Counted from the first letter of the stretch, positions 7,881 to 18,600 are shown. The stretch is 64,000 nt of DNA from Streptacidiphilus albus JL83 (GCF_000744705.1 NZ_JQML01000001.1:2986017-3050016); one strand, 5' to 3'. A program made the numbers and translations. The notes: generated by a model from the sequence alone, not told the origin.

Positions 7881-8731
7881 AGCGGTACTCCTCCCTCTTG
7901 CAGTGTTGTGGGGGGATGAGGTTGGGCCGCGGGGATGTCCTCGTTCTGGTTTGCACGCCGAGTGACGTAGGACATCCCCACGCCTTCGCCGGGGGGTCGT
8001 GGGCGCAAGTCGAGGGGACTGCGGCAAACACTCTGGATTTTTCCCTTCGTTAGCGCTGTTGCCTGACTCTGCCCAGTGAAGCTCGGTGAGCTCGGTCGAA
8101 GAGCGCCATCAAAGGCGCTCCGAGCGTGCAGAGATGACGGCCACGGCTACTTGGCTCGGCTGCGCCCAGCGGAGATGAGCTGCGATCGCAGAAATTGTTC
8201 GACAGCCCTGCTGTTGAATCCTCCATATTTAGACGAGCCCTCCGTCATATTCTCCGGCACGCCCCTCTTGATATGCAAGACACGGCCAATTTATTGGCAT
8301 GATCAAGAGGTGGTGTGTTATGGGCCCGTCAGATGATTCGAAAAGCGGCGCCGGGCGACCCGGAACCCGGGAACCGGCAAAAGCTCACTGGTGCTGATAA
8401 TACAGGGCGAGGGCGACTCAACGGGCATATCGGACTGGTGGGCACAAGGCTGGCAATTGGTTCGGAGCGGGAGTCCAGTGAAACTTTGGTCGGGTTCGTG
8501 CCCAGTTAGCTGATTCTCGTTGCCCGCCAGTCGGATAGCTGGCTATGGTTGATTCCTCTTGGGACTGCTTGCTCGGGCGGTAAAACCAGAGGGCAGTGGC
8601 CCTTCCATGCCTTCGCTCTCATGTTCGCATCGGGTTGAGTGGGCCTCTGGGATGACGTTCCCGAGAGTCCCTGCATCCTGCGTTTCCAGTACTCGTCGCG
8701 ATGACGATCCTTTGTCGAGAGGTGCTCGATC
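7881..8731. other. 850-base non-coding interval between divergent methylase and helicase operons
   Basis: No frame here has a ribosome site together with plausible codon usage. The stretch from about 8210 to 8340 is distinctly AT-richer than its surroundings and holds nested inverted repeats (listed separately). GAGCGCC ATCAAA GGCGCTC around 8105-8125 can form a small hairpin. The interval must contain the promoter of the rightward 12-kb helicase operon and of the leftward small gene and methylase. No confident -35/-10 pair could be chosen. Confidence 0.5.
8264..8310. repeat. Nested inverted repeats upstream of the helicase operon
   Basis: CCTCTTGAT at 8264-8272 is matched by its complement ATCAAGAGG at 8302-8310. 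Inside lies a second, smaller repeat, GCCAAT-TT-ATTGGC, at about 8285-8298. The structure sits in the AT-rich part of the divergent intergenic region. It could be an operator for a dimeric regulator or an RNA structure in the operon leader. No T-tract follows, so it is not a typical terminator. Confidence 0.5.
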
Positions 8732-11700
8732 TTGTTGGTCCCCGAGCTGCACGAGAACGATGTACTTGCTGTTGTCGAAGATCTCTCGCGTCGAGTACTT
8801 GACGTCTATCGTGCCGACCCGGGCCACGTGCAGGAGCATGCGAACAACGAGCGGCGCATCACCCAAGGTGGCTACGGCGAACGCCAGTTGTACGAGTTGG
8901 TGCAGAACGGGGCGGACGAGAACTTCGACTGCCGTCCGCCGGGCGAATCAAAGATCCACGTGGTGCTGACCGAATCCAGGCTCTACTGCGCCAACACCGG
9001 CGAGCCGATGACCCCGGATGGGGCCGATACCATCCTCAGGATGGCTGTCTCCCGAAAGCGCTCCGGAAAGATCGGTCGGTTCGGGGTGGGCGTGAAGTCA
9101 GTCCTCAGTGTTTCGGACACGCCACGCTTCTATAGTCGCACCGGCTCGTTCGGTTTTGACAAGGAATGGTCGTCGCGAAGAATCCGAGAGACAGTCCCGG
9201 GGCTGCCCTACACCGATCCAACGCCCGTCCTGAGGATGGCGCAGCCTCTTGAACTGGAGGATGCCTGCCTCCGGGACACGCTTCTCGGCACTTTGATGCA
9301 GTGGGCCTCGACGACAGTCGTCCTTCCTCTCAAACCGGGAACCCAGGAGCGGCTCGGAGAGGATCTGCGCGATTTTCCCGCGCACTTCATGCTTTTCTCG
9401 CCGCATGTGGATCGCCTTGTTCTTGAGGACGCCCGCTCGGGCTCTCCCTACAGCAGGGAGCTTGCCCAGCAGATCTCCGGCAGGAGATCTGAACTCATTG
9501 TGACCTCGGACGGGAAGCCTCACGGGCAGGAAGTGTGGAAGGTCTTCCGTGTTGACCACCCACCGTCTCCCCAGGCCGCAGACGCCGCAGGGGAGCTCCA
9601 CGGCCGCTCCAGCGTCCCAATCTCCTGGGCGGTCCCGGACAAAGGGAACCCTGCCCGGGGCAAGCGGGGAAATTTCTGGGCCTACTTTCCGACCAATTAC
9701 AGTACGACACTCACCGGAATTCTGAATGCCCCGTGGCGCACCCCGGAAGACAGGCAGAATCTCACACGAAGCATCTTCAACGAGGAGTTGATGGAGAGGG
9801 CGGCGGAACTTGTTGTAGATTCGATTCCAGAATTGATGGAGCAGGAGGATCCGGGATCCTACCTTGCACTTCTGACCGCGCGCGGACGTGAAGCGCCCCA
9901 ATGGGGGGACGACATGTTGAGCGCCCGGGTATTGGCCGTCGCGGCCGGCAGACCGTCCCTGCCGGACCAGGACGGAATGCTGCGGTTGCCGGCCCACCTG
10001 CTGCTCCATCCACAGGACCTCGACCCGAGCTGGCTGAAGGAGTGGGCAGAGCATCCCGGACGGCCCCGCAACTGGTGCCACCACAGCGTCGAGTCCCGAG
10101 AACGTCGATCCCGAGCCAGGGAGATCCTGGACCGAGCCGAAACCTCGGTGGCCACGTTGAGTGCGTGGCTGGAGGCTCTGACGGAGGACCGGTCGATCGA
10201 AGGCGCCAAGGCCGCGCTGAAGATCGCTGCCGCGATTGTGGACAAGGGAACTGCGGCCCAGGCCACCGAGGCCCGGCGCGCGCGCATCCTGCTTACCGAA
10301 CGCGGAAACCTCAGGTCTGCGGCCGAAGGAGCTGTCTACCGTGGGCAGGGCGGCAGCCGGCTGCCCTCCGAACCCACGCTCTACCTGCACCCACTTATCG
10401 CCGAGGACCCTGACCTACTTAAGGCGCTGCAACTACTCAACATTCAGGAGGCGAACCCGGTCGGCCGGCTCACGGCGGCGGCAATAGCGGGATTTACCCG
10501 CTACAGGAGCGGTGACTGGGAAGACTTCTGGAAGCTCGCGAGAGTGGTGGAAACGGGAGAGGCTGCCGAGGTACTCAAGTCGAATCTGGGCGACCCCTCG
10601 GGTGAACTGCGCGTGCGCACAGCTGCTGGAATCTTTCGTCCGGTTCGGGAGACCCTGTTGGCCGGGCCGGTCGTTCCGGCGCGCGAGGAGCGTGACCGTT
10701 CCGTGCTCATCGACCCGGTCTTCCATGCCGGCGACGTGCAGCTTTTGCGTGCCCTGGGTGCCATCGACCGTCCCCTTGCCGCTCTTGCAGCTCAAGGGAG
10801 CAAATCTTTCGACGATTATAGGCAGGTCCAGTACAACCGGTACCTTGCCGCACTGCCGCCGCATGCGACCCGGCCTCGGCAGTCGTCGGTCGCTCTTGCT
10901 GGGGCACTGCCGCCGGGTCCGCTGGAACTGCTGCGCGAGCTTTCACCCGAGGGACGGGCTGCATTCGCTCGGGAACTGCCCGAAAATGGAGACAGCTCGG
11001 AGTGGTGCTGCTACAGGACAAACGGTGCCCATCTGCGCCTGTGGGTCGAGTCACCGCTGGTGTGGATGCTGAGCGAGTACGGCACCCTGACAACGTCGAT
11101 GGGGCTTCTCGACCCCAAGGATTGCGTCAGTCCGGAGCTCGACATCAAGGGGGAGTTCCTGCCCAGGGCAGACATACCCGTTCAGTACGCCCGGGCTCTC
11201 AAGCTGCCTGCTCACCTCAAGGATGTCCCGCAGAAGCTGTGGCGAGAACTCATCAAGCGCACCGAGAGGACCCAGGACGCGGCCTTCGCAGGTGCCGCAT
11301 ACACCTTCGTGCTGCGATCAGCACCCGCAGGGATCCTCGACTCCGCAGCCTACCGCTTCCGGTGCAACGACGCCGGGCAGACAGCCCTGGCGGTCGATAT
11401 CGCCGTCACTCACGAGCCCGATCAGTACAAGGTCCTCCTTCATGAGCGTGTTCCGGCTCTGCTCGTGCCCACCGAGGACGATGCTCAGTATCTGGTCGAC
11501 CGTCATCGCTTCCGTTCACCATCGGACCTGCTGGTCGAAGAGATCCATGGAGTACCGCTGGAGACGCCGGTCCCGCTCACCGACCTCTTCCCGCGCCTGC
11601 GTCAGGTGCTGCCACGTGGAAGTGCGTGGAAGCTCGTGCATTGCTCGAGCCTGGTCAGGATCGTGCGGAATCCCGAGGGCCGGCGCGAGGAGCCGCTGTC

Positions 11701-13426
11701 CGAGGCACTTGACGGATACACCGTCCTCCTGGCCGACGAGCAGGACGAAGAGCCGACCCTGCGGACCGTGGATCGGTTGCTCGGACTGCGTCTGGGGGAG
11801 GCAGGCTGCCGAGCACTGCTGGAGCAACAGGCCAAGGACCGCGAGAGCGAGAAATTCCTGAAGGTGCGACAGGAGTCTGACCTTGCAGGAAAGCTGCTGC
11901 TTGCTCTCGGGGAGAGCAGGCTCATGTCGGAGCTTCCTCCCGGGCTCGCACTGGCTGATGCCACGATCGACGGTGTCACCACGGACGGGCGGCGCGCAGC
12001 TCAGCTGCTCATGGCGGCCCACGGGGATGACGTTCTGCGGGTCCTGGCCTCGGCCCTGGCTGATGCGGGTTTTGATGTCCCACACTGGTGGACAGGTGGC
12101 GCAACAGCACAACGATTCGTCAACCACTACGGCTTCCCAGCCTCCTGGGCGGGGGACCCGGAGTCGCCGAGTTCGCCTGCCCCCTACGAGACCGTCCCTG
12201 GACCGAGGCGTCCAATCGCGCTGCACGAGTACCAGGTCGAACTAGTGAACCGGATGTACGCCCACCTCACCCAGGATGAGGAGCGGCGGGCAATGCTTCA
12301 GATCCCGACCGGTTCGGGGAAAACGAGGATCGCTGTCGAAGCAGCGGTGCGGGCGATACGGAACGGTGTTCTGAAGGGGCCGGTCCTGTGGATCGCGCAG
12401 AGCCAAGAACTGGCCGAGCAGGCCATCGAGACCTGGGCTTACGTATGGCAGACGGAGGGCGACGACCGACCGCTGCGCATCACACGCATGTGGGGGGGGA
12501 TCCCCAGCGCGGTGCCGGTGCCGGACGGTCCTCAGGTGGTAGTAGCCATCGACGACACCGCAGTGAAGCGGCTGCCCCAGGAAAACTACGCCTGGCTGCG
12601 CGAGTGCTCCCTGGTCCTGATCGACGAGGCTCACTTCGCGGTACCTGCGACCTATACGAGCATCCTGAGCTACTTGGGCATCGACCAGCACCGGACGTCC
12701 CGGCACCTCATCGGCCTGACGGCCACGGCGTTCCGTGGCGAGAACGAGAAGGAGACCCGGACCCTCGCCTCCCGTTTCGGGCACAAGCGTCTCGACCACG
12801 GCGCATTTGCCGGGGACGATGCCTATGGCCACCTGCAGTCGCTGAAGGTGCTTGCCAAGGTCGAGCACGAGGAACTTCTCGGCGGTTCCTACGTCCTGTC
12901 ATCCCAGCAGGTGCTCGAGATGCAGCGCAATCATGCGATGGCGCTGCCGCCCGCAGCTCTGCATGATCTTGCGAAGGACGTCGGGCGTACCCGCAGGATC
13001 GTGGACCGGATCGAGCAGCTGCCGGAGGACTGGCCTGTCCTGGTGTTCGCCACTTCGGTCGAGCACGCCCAGGTGCTTGCCGGACTGCTCCAGGTCCGGG
13101 GTGTCACCGCAGCCTCTATCGACGGTCAGACCCCGCCGAACTCACGGCGCCGTCGCATCGCCGCCTTCAAGCAGGAACGCATCCGTGTCCTCACCAATTT
13201 CAAGGTGCTGACCCAGGGGTTCGATGCGCCCGCAGTGCGGGCAGTGGTGGTGGCTCGGCCGACGTTCAGCCCGAACACCTACATCCAGATGGTCGGACGC
13301 GGGCTGCGTGGTGAGCTCAACGGCGGAAAGGATTCCTGCTTGATTCTGGATGTCGCCGACAACATCGAGAACTTCGGTCGCGAGCTCGCCTACACCCGGA
13401 TGGAGCACCTGTGGCACAGAGGATGA
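8732..13426 (+). CDS. Sacsin-type HATPase fused to SF2 (DEAH) helicase
   Basis: A 1564-residue fusion. The N-terminus has a Bergerat/GHKL ATPase of the sacsin/Hsp90 kind: N-box ELVQNGADEN (E55, N59), ANTGEP, and the glycine-rich KIGRFGVGVKSVLSV. A long middle region of about 900 residues has no motif I can name. The C-terminus is a complete SF2 helicase: HEYQ Q-like motif, IPTGSGKT Walker A (GSGKT 1194-1198), LIDEAH (D1298), LTATAF, then domain 2 with TNFKVLTQGFDAP and QMVGRGLRG. It starts at TTG behind GAGAGG. It is first in an operon whose next gene overlaps its stop by ATGA. In context it is probably a phage-sensing or DNA-remodelling motor; no experimental role is known to me. Confidence 0.85.
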   Translation: MLVPELHENDVLAVVEDLSRRVLDVYRADPGHVQEHANNERRITQGGYGERQLYELVQNGADENFDCRPPGESKIHVVLTESRLYCANTGEPMTPDGADTILRMAVSRKRSGKIGRFGVGVKSVLSVSDTPRFYSRTGSFGFDKEWSSRRIRETVPGLPYTDPTPVLRMAQPLELEDACLRDTLLGTLMQWASTTVVLPLKPGTQERLGEDLRDFPAHFMLFSPHVDRLVLEDARSGSPYSRELAQQISGRRSELIVTSDGKPHGQEVWKVFRVDHPPSPQAADAAGELHGRSSVPISWAVPDKGNPARGKRGNFWAYFPTNYSTTLTGILNAPWRTPEDRQNLTRSIFNEELMERAAELVVDSIPELMEQEDPGSYLALLTARGREAPQWGDDMLSARVLAVAAGRPSLPDQDGMLRLPAHLLLHPQDLDPSWLKEWAEHPGRPRNWCHHSVESRERRSRAREILDRAETSVATLSAWLEALTEDRSIEGAKAALKIAAAIVDKGTAAQATEARRARILLTERGNLRSAAEGAVYRGQGGSRLPSEPTLYLHPLIAEDPDLLKALQLLNIQEANPVGRLTAAAIAGFTRYRSGDWEDFWKLARVVETGEAAEVLKSNLGDPSGELRVRTAAGIFRPVRETLLAGPVVPAREERDRSVLIDPVFHAGDVQLLRALGAIDRPLAALAAQGSKSFDDYRQVQYNRYLAALPPHATRPRQSSVALAGALPPGPLELLRELSPEGRAAFARELPENGDSSEWCCYRTNGAHLRLWVESPLVWMLSEYGTLTTSMGLLDPKDCVSPELDIKGEFLPRADIPVQYARALKLPAHLKDVPQKLWRELIKRTERTQDAAFAGAAYTFVLRSAPAGILDSAAYRFRCNDAGQTALAVDIAVTHEPDQYKVLLHERVPALLVPTEDDAQYLVDRHRFRSPSDLLVEEIHGVPLETPVPLTDLFPRLRQVLPRGSAWKLVHCSSLVRIVRNPEGRREEPLSEALDGYTVLLADEQDEEPTLRTVDRLLGLRLGEAGCRALLEQQAKDRESEKFLKVRQESDLAGKLLLALGESRLMSELPPGLALADATIDGVTTDGRRAAQLLMAAHGDDVLRVLASALADAGFDVPHWWTGGATAQRFVNHYGFPASWAGDPESPSSPAPYETVPGPRRPIALHEYQVELVNRMYAHLTQDEERRAMLQIPTGSGKTRIAVEAAVRAIRNGVLKGPVLWIAQSQELAEQAIETWAYVWQTEGDDRPLRITRMWGGIPSAVPVPDGPQVVVAIDDTAVKRLPQENYAWLRECSLVLIDEAHFAVPATYTSILSYLGIDQHRTSRHLIGLTATAFRGENEKETRTLASRFGHKRLDHGAFAGDDAYGHLQSLKVLAKVEHEELLGGSYVLSSQQVLEMQRNHAMALPPAALHDLAKDVGRTRRIVDRIEQLPEDWPVLVFATSVEHAQVLAGLLQVRGVTAASIDGQTPPNSRRRRIAAFKQERIRVLTNFKVLTQGFDAPAVRAVVVARPTFSPNTYIQMVGRGLRGELNGGKDSCLILDVADNIENFGRELAYTRMEHLWHRG

Positions 13427-15333
13427 CCGTATCGGCCCCTGAGCCCACCAAGGCCCAGCAGCTTGTCGTCAAGGCACCGCAGGAGACGAAGACACTGGTC
13501 ACCGCCGGTGCCGGGGCCGGAAAGACCTTCACCCTGGTCCGCAGGATAGAGCATCTCGTTCTTGGCGGACTGCGGGCGTCCGAGCTTCTCGTGCTGACCT
13601 TCTCCCGTGCTGCTACTGCGGAGCTCCGGGAGCGGCTGCGAGCGGCAGGCGAGGCCACGGCGCACGTGCGAGTCTCCACCTTCGATGCCTGGGCGTTGCA
13701 GATCCTTCGGGAATCTGCCAGCGATGAGGCGTGGGCTGGCAGAACCTTCGAGGAGCGGATCACCGCGGCGGTCGTTCGCCTGGCAGATCCCGGCAGCGCC
13801 CCCGAATCGCTGGAGGACGTCCTGCATGTTGTCATCGACGAGGTACAGGACCTGGTCGGTGCACGCCGGGAGTTGGTGCAGACGTTCCTTGACGCCTACG
13901 AATGCGGATTCACAGTCGTGGGGGACCTCGCTCAAGCTGTGTACGGATTCCAGGTCGCCGACCCCGAGGCGCGGGGAACGGAAGCCGGAAGATTCATGTC
14001 CTGGCTGCGCGAGCACTTCGAGGGCGAGCTCGTGGAGTTCACGCTGGACCGGAACTTCCGAGCCGAGACCGAAGAGGCGGCGTGCGCGCTGAAGCACGCA
14101 ACCCAGGTACGGCAAGCATCCACGGCTGCAGAAGGTCGTGCCGCTCTGGAGGTCCTGCAGCTGGAACTGGCCGAGCGCTTGGAGTTCGGCGATCTGTCGG
14201 TGCCCTACGTCGCCCGTGCGCTGGGCAGCGACCTCGGGAGCACGGCCATCCTTTGCAAGACCAACGGACAGGCCATGCTGATCTCTCGTTGGCTCGCAGA
14301 CCTGGATCTTTCGCACCGAGTCCGACGAGGCGCCGACGAGCGGAATGCGCCGGCCTGGGTCGCCGGCGTGGTGCGAGGATTCGGCAGCGCCCCGGTCGTG
14401 ACGAAGCGGGACTTCCTGTCTGCATGGAGGGAGTCGCAATCCTCACAGACACGTGAGTCCGGCGATCGTGCATGGGACCAACTGTGGCGTGCAGCCGGGG
14501 GCGGCACCGGGGGCAGCGTGGTGCTGGAACGCCTGCGTACGGCCGTGGCGCAGGGCAGTGTCGCTGACGACCTTGACGCTCAGGATCCTTCGCCCCTGGT
14601 CGTATCGACGTTCCACCGTGCCAAGGGACTCGAGTTCGACCGGGTCCTGATCGTTGAGCCGGGGCCGCCGACGGAGCGGCCGGGCCAGCGGGAAGCGGCC
14701 CTGGGGGACGAAGCGCGGGCGCTCTACGTCGCCATGACCCGGGCCCGCCAGGAACTGTACCGGCTGGCCCCTCCCGACGCGTTCCGGACCCGCACTCGCG
14801 GGTTTGCTCTGGTGCGGAAGGTCGACGGCACCGATCGGTGGGGGCGGTACGGCTACCAGAAGTACCAACGCCTGGGACTGTCCGCCATCGCCGGAGATGT
14901 CCACCATCCGCACCCCGCGGGCATTCAGCAGATCGACTGTGATCCGGTCAAGATCCAGAAGTACCTGGCCGAGCGGGTTACCCCGGGGGACGCGGTGGAA
15001 TGGTCGCGCGCCGACGGGGTGGCGTGCGACCACGACCAGCGACTCTCGCCCGGATACGCCCTCCGCCACGAGGACAGGGAGATCGGAATCGCATCGGAAA
15101 AGTTCCGCCGCGACCTGTACCGGTTCATGAAGCGGAATCCGAAAGACAAGCCCACACACTGGCCGCGCACGGTCGGGGAACTGCGCATCGACGTCGTGGA
15201 GACAGTAGCCGGCGAGGGCTCCGCCGCATCCCTTGCGGGCCTCGGACCGCACGGTCTATGGCTCGCTCCCCGACCGTTCGGCCTGAGCCGGTTCACGTAC
15301 GACCCCACGGAGACGCAGGAGAAGGACGCATGA
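13423..15333 (+). CDS. UvrD/Rep-like SF1 helicase
   Basis: A 636-residue SF1A helicase translated from an ATG overlapping the upstream stop by four bases. Motif I is TAGAGAGKTFT (residues 27-37). Then come SRAATAELRERL, a Walker B VIDEVQDL (139-143, an E-V-Q-D variant of DExQ), LDRNFRAETEEA (motif IV region), STFHRAKGLEFDRVLIV (motif V) and ALYVAMTRARQELYRL (motif VI). It lacks the RecB-type nuclease motifs. The C-terminal 150 residues after motif VI are not assigned. A second directional motor next to DrmA-like and HATPase-helicase proteins suggests they act together on invading DNA. An in-frame GTG twelve bases upstream is less likely because of the ATGA coupling. Confidence 0.9.
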   Translation: MTVSAPEPTKAQQLVVKAPQETKTLVTAGAGAGKTFTLVRRIEHLVLGGLRASELLVLTFSRAATAELRERLRAAGEATAHVRVSTFDAWALQILRESASDEAWAGRTFEERITAAVVRLADPGSAPESLEDVLHVVIDEVQDLVGARRELVQTFLDAYECGFTVVGDLAQAVYGFQVADPEARGTEAGRFMSWLREHFEGELVEFTLDRNFRAETEEAACALKHATQVRQASTAAEGRAALEVLQLELAERLEFGDLSVPYVARALGSDLGSTAILCKTNGQAMLISRWLADLDLSHRVRRGADERNAPAWVAGVVRGFGSAPVVTKRDFLSAWRESQSSQTRESGDRAWDQLWRAAGGGTGGSVVLERLRTAVAQGSVADDLDAQDPSPLVVSTFHRAKGLEFDRVLIVEPGPPTERPGQREAALGDEARALYVAMTRARQELYRLAPPDAFRTRTRGFALVRKVDGTDRWGRYGYQKYQRLGLSAIAGDVHHPHPAGIQQIDCDPVKIQKYLAERVTPGDAVEWSRADGVACDHDQRLSPGYALRHEDREIGIASEKFRRDLYRFMKRNPKDKPTHWPRTVGELRIDVVETVAGEGSAASLAGLGPHGLWLAPRPFGLSRFTYDPTETQEKDA

Positions 15334-18300
15334 CCGACCCCCACTCTCAGCACGAACGCTTCAGGGCCGCGCTCGTGAGCCAACTGTGCACCGAACTGCT
15401 CGGCCCGCACGGCCCCAGCCGTGACCAGGTGGAGACACTGACGGACTGGCCGGTCAGCACCTACACCACCGGCGTGCTCTTCCCCCGCACCCGCCGCGAA
15501 GCCGCCGCAGAGAACGACGAAGACCTCCTGGCTGCGGACCACGACGACGCCGACACCACCACAGCCGTCGACGAGACCCCCGACCCCGGTATCCCCCCCA
15601 CTCGGTCGACCCGCCCCTCCACCACCGGCATAACCTTTGCGGTCGACCCGGCGCGCAGCAGGCAGATCGAGATCCGGACGCAGGCCGCGATGTACGATCC
15701 CGTCGACGCCCAAGGCCTCCCCAAGGTGCCGGAGCGCGCCGAACAGCGCAGCACCGAGCAGCCGGACCTCCGATGGCGCCGCCGCACGCTTCCCCTCCCG
15801 GTCACGTCCGTAGACGTGATGGCGAAGGCAGGTACGGTCAGCGACATTCCGCTGACAGATGGGCTCTACCTGCACCTACGGGTACGAAATCCCGACGACA
15901 GCGGTGTTCTGGCCGTCACGGCCATGCTGGTGAACGGCTTCAGCGTCGATCCGAGCGACCTCAAGGACCCGAAGTGTTTCTTTCAGGTCGGCCTGGAGAT
16001 CACAGTGCCCGACGGCAGTGGAGCTTTGGTCGAGCGCCCCTCCATCCGACGGGCGGACGACGAGACGCTCCTGACCCGATTGCTGTACCGTCACGCCCCC
16101 ACCTTCGCGGTCGGCCACGGTTGTGCCGCCGCCTGGACCTGGACCCCCGAGCCGGTCGGTTCCGCCGGCCGTTACGACGAGCCCGTCGGGGTGTCCCAGC
16201 TTTGCACCGAGCACATCCCTGCTACTGAGGTCCTGCTCGCCGACTCCAACCCGAACATCCCCATTGCCGACCTCGGCATGCAGTACCTGTCAGAGGCCCC
16301 GACCGCCGGGCTCGTTCATGTCCTACGGGAGTTCGTCGCCGGCTACGAGCGGTGGATCGTCGCCCGAGGAGCGGACGCAGACTTGCTTCGCGGGGGAATC
16401 CACGGCGATGACCGAACCATGGCACTCGCACACGACCAGCTGAAGCGCTGTCGGGAAGCCGGTCGTCGCATGGCTTCAGGAATCGAGCTCCTCGAACGCG
16501 ACCCGCACGCGCTCACCGCATTCCGCCTGGCCAACCGAGTCATGGCGCTGCAGCGCGGCCGCGGCCAGTGGATCCGAAAGGCCCGACTAGGCAACCCGGA
16601 ACCCGAGGGCACCTGGCGACCGTTCCAGCTCGGGTTCATACTCCTCTGCCTCAACAGCATCGTCGACGACAACCACCCCGAGCGAGAGATTGCCGACCTG
16701 CTCTGGTTCCCGACGGGTGGCGGAAAGACCGAGGCATATCTCGGCCTGATCGCGTTCACCACTTTCCACCGCCGACTGCGCCTGGGGACCGCCGGTGGGG
16801 GCGTCACAGTCCTCATGCGCTACACACTGCGGCTGCTGACCCTGCAGCAGTTCGAGCGCGCAGCGCTGCTCATCTGCGCGATGGAACGCGTTCGCGCGGA
16901 ACAACCCGAACGCCTCGGAGACGAACCCGTCTCCATCGGCATGTGGGTGGGTAAGGCCGCCACCCCGAACAAGTTGTCGGAGGCGGCGAAGTCCCTGCGC
17001 AAGTTGGCCAGGGGCGAGACGCTCAAGGAGCAGAACCCCGTCCAGCTCCGTCACTGCCCTTGGTGTGGAACTCCGCTTCTCGTCCGCGACCATGAGGTCA
17101 ACGAGCAGGACGGGTACATGGCCATCCGGTGCAGCAACGGCAGCTGCGATTTCTCCCACGGCCTCCCCGTGCACGTGGTGGACCACGAGCTCTACCGTGT
17201 GCGCCCCACCCTTGTGATCGCCACCGCGGACAAGTTCGCGCGCATCGCCTGGCGCGAGGACACCGCCGCACTGTTCAACCGCGACACGAAGCGGCTCCAC
17301 CAAAAAACCCCACCCCCCGAGCTCGTCATCCAGGATGAACTCCATCTGATCTCAGGTCCCCTGGGCACTCTCGCCGGACTCTACGAGGCCGCTGTCGACA
17401 TCGCCTGCGCCCGACCGAAGATCATCGCTTCGACCGCCACCATCCGCCGCGCCCAAGAACAGGGGCAGGCCCTGTTCGACCGTGCGGTCGTGCAGTTCCC
17501 GCCGGCCGGAATCGATGCCCGGGACTCCTGGTTCGCCGTCGAGGTATCCCCCGGGTTCCCCGTCGAGGCATCCCACGAGCGCAAGCCGTCACGCCTGTAT
17601 GTCGGCCTCCTCGCCCCTGGCCTCTCCCAAGCCACACTGCTGATCCGTGCGTACGCCTCGCTGCTCCATCATGCGAAGCACCTCAAGGGCCCCGAGGAGG
17701 TGCGTGACGCCTACTGGACGCTGATCGGATACTTCAACAGCCTCCGGCTTCTGGGCGCTGCCGAGCTCCAGGTCCACACGGACGTCAACGAACGACTGCG
17801 AACCCTGGCCGGGCGGACCGAAGCGGAAGCTCGAGAGGTACTCCCCGTCGAGATCACCAGCCGCGTTCCTTCGAGCGCGCTTCCCGACCTGCTCGGCGCC
17901 CTCGGCCTGTCCCTGGGGACAACCGGTGTTCTGGACGTTCCGTTGGCGACCAACATTATCTCCGTCGGCGTCGACTTCGACCGACTCGGCCTGATGGTCG
18001 TCACCGGGCAACCGCAGACCACCGCCGAGTACATCCAGGCCACCAGCCGTGTCGGCCGTGCCCACCCGGGGCTGGTCGTCACCCTCTACAACGCTGTCCG
18101 GTCCCGCGACCTGTCCCACTACGAGGGATTCACCGGCTACCACAGCGCTCTCTACCGGCAGGTCGAGTCCACCAGCGTCACCCCGTTCTCCCCCCGCGCA
18201 CGCGACAAGGCCCTGCACGCCACGTTCATCGGCTTGCTCCGCCTTCTGCACCCACAGACTCGCGAAAACCACCATGCGCGCCACCTGGCATCGTTCGGCC

Positions 18301-18599
18301 CGTCCATCGACTCTGTCCGCGAGGACCTGGTGAAGCGCGTCCGGCAGATCTCCCCGGCTGAGGCCGACCACGTGGACGCCGAAATCCGTTCCTTCGTCGG
18401 TCGCTGGCGTCGGCTCGTCGAGAGCAACCCCGACGGCCTCGTCTACGAGGCGCCCTACCTGTTCACGAACAACCCCCAACGTCGTTCGGACACAGCGCTC
18501 CTGTGCACCCACCAGGACCGCGACCTAACCGAGGGCCGCCCCACGCTGTGGAGCCTGCGCGACGTCGACGTCGAGTCCCACCTTTACCTGGAGAGGTGA
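15330..18599 (+). CDS. drmA: DrmA-like DISARM helicase
   Basis: A 1089-residue SF2-type helicase coupled by ATGA to the UvrD-like gene. The first 440 residues include an Asp/Glu-rich linker and are helicase-free. The motor has FPTGGGKTEAYLGL (GGGKT 463-467), a zinc-ribbon insertion (C576, C579, C601, C606), a DELH box (IQDELHLISGPLGTLAGLYE, D669), ASTATIR, and GVDFDRLGLMVV with QTTAEYIQATSRVGR. The DELH-HLISGPLG signature and pairing with the DUF1998 protein directly downstream are characteristic of DrmA of DISARM phage-defence systems. There DrmAB forms a DNA-binding complex. Here DrmC (PLD nuclease) is missing, so nuclease activity would have to come from neighbours. Confidence 0.85.
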   Translation: MTDPHSQHERFRAALVSQLCTELLGPHGPSRDQVETLTDWPVSTYTTGVLFPRTRREAAAENDEDLLAADHDDADTTTAVDETPDPGIPPTRSTRPSTTGITFAVDPARSRQIEIRTQAAMYDPVDAQGLPKVPERAEQRSTEQPDLRWRRRTLPLPVTSVDVMAKAGTVSDIPLTDGLYLHLRVRNPDDSGVLAVTAMLVNGFSVDPSDLKDPKCFFQVGLEITVPDGSGALVERPSIRRADDETLLTRLLYRHAPTFAVGHGCAAAWTWTPEPVGSAGRYDEPVGVSQLCTEHIPATEVLLADSNPNIPIADLGMQYLSEAPTAGLVHVLREFVAGYERWIVARGADADLLRGGIHGDDRTMALAHDQLKRCREAGRRMASGIELLERDPHALTAFRLANRVMALQRGRGQWIRKARLGNPEPEGTWRPFQLGFILLCLNSIVDDNHPEREIADLLWFPTGGGKTEAYLGLIAFTTFHRRLRLGTAGGGVTVLMRYTLRLLTLQQFERAALLICAMERVRAEQPERLGDEPVSIGMWVGKAATPNKLSEAAKSLRKLARGETLKEQNPVQLRHCPWCGTPLLVRDHEVNEQDGYMAIRCSNGSCDFSHGLPVHVVDHELYRVRPTLVIATADKFARIAWREDTAALFNRDTKRLHQKTPPPELVIQDELHLISGPLGTLAGLYEAAVDIACARPKIIASTATIRRAQEQGQALFDRAVVQFPPAGIDARDSWFAVEVSPGFPVEASHERKPSRLYVGLLAPGLSQATLLIRAYASLLHHAKHLKGPEEVRDAYWTLIGYFNSLRLLGAAELQVHTDVNERLRTLAGRTEAEAREVLPVEITSRVPSSALPDLLGALGLSLGTTGVLDVPLATNIISVGVDFDRLGLMVVTGQPQTTAEYIQATSRVGRAHPGLVVTLYNAVRSRDLSHYEGFTGYHSALYRQVESTSVTPFSPRARDKALHATFIGLLRLLHPQTRENHHARHLASFGPSIDSVREDLVKRVRQISPAEADHVDAEIRSFVGRWRRLVESNPDGLVYEAPYLFTNNPQRRSDTALLCTHQDRDLTEGRPTLWSLRDVDVESHLYLER

Positions 18600-18600
18600 C

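Noticed and set aside
8076..8509. Short plus-strand frames in the 850-base gap
   Set aside because: No ribosome sites and atypical codon use; better read as regulatory DNA.
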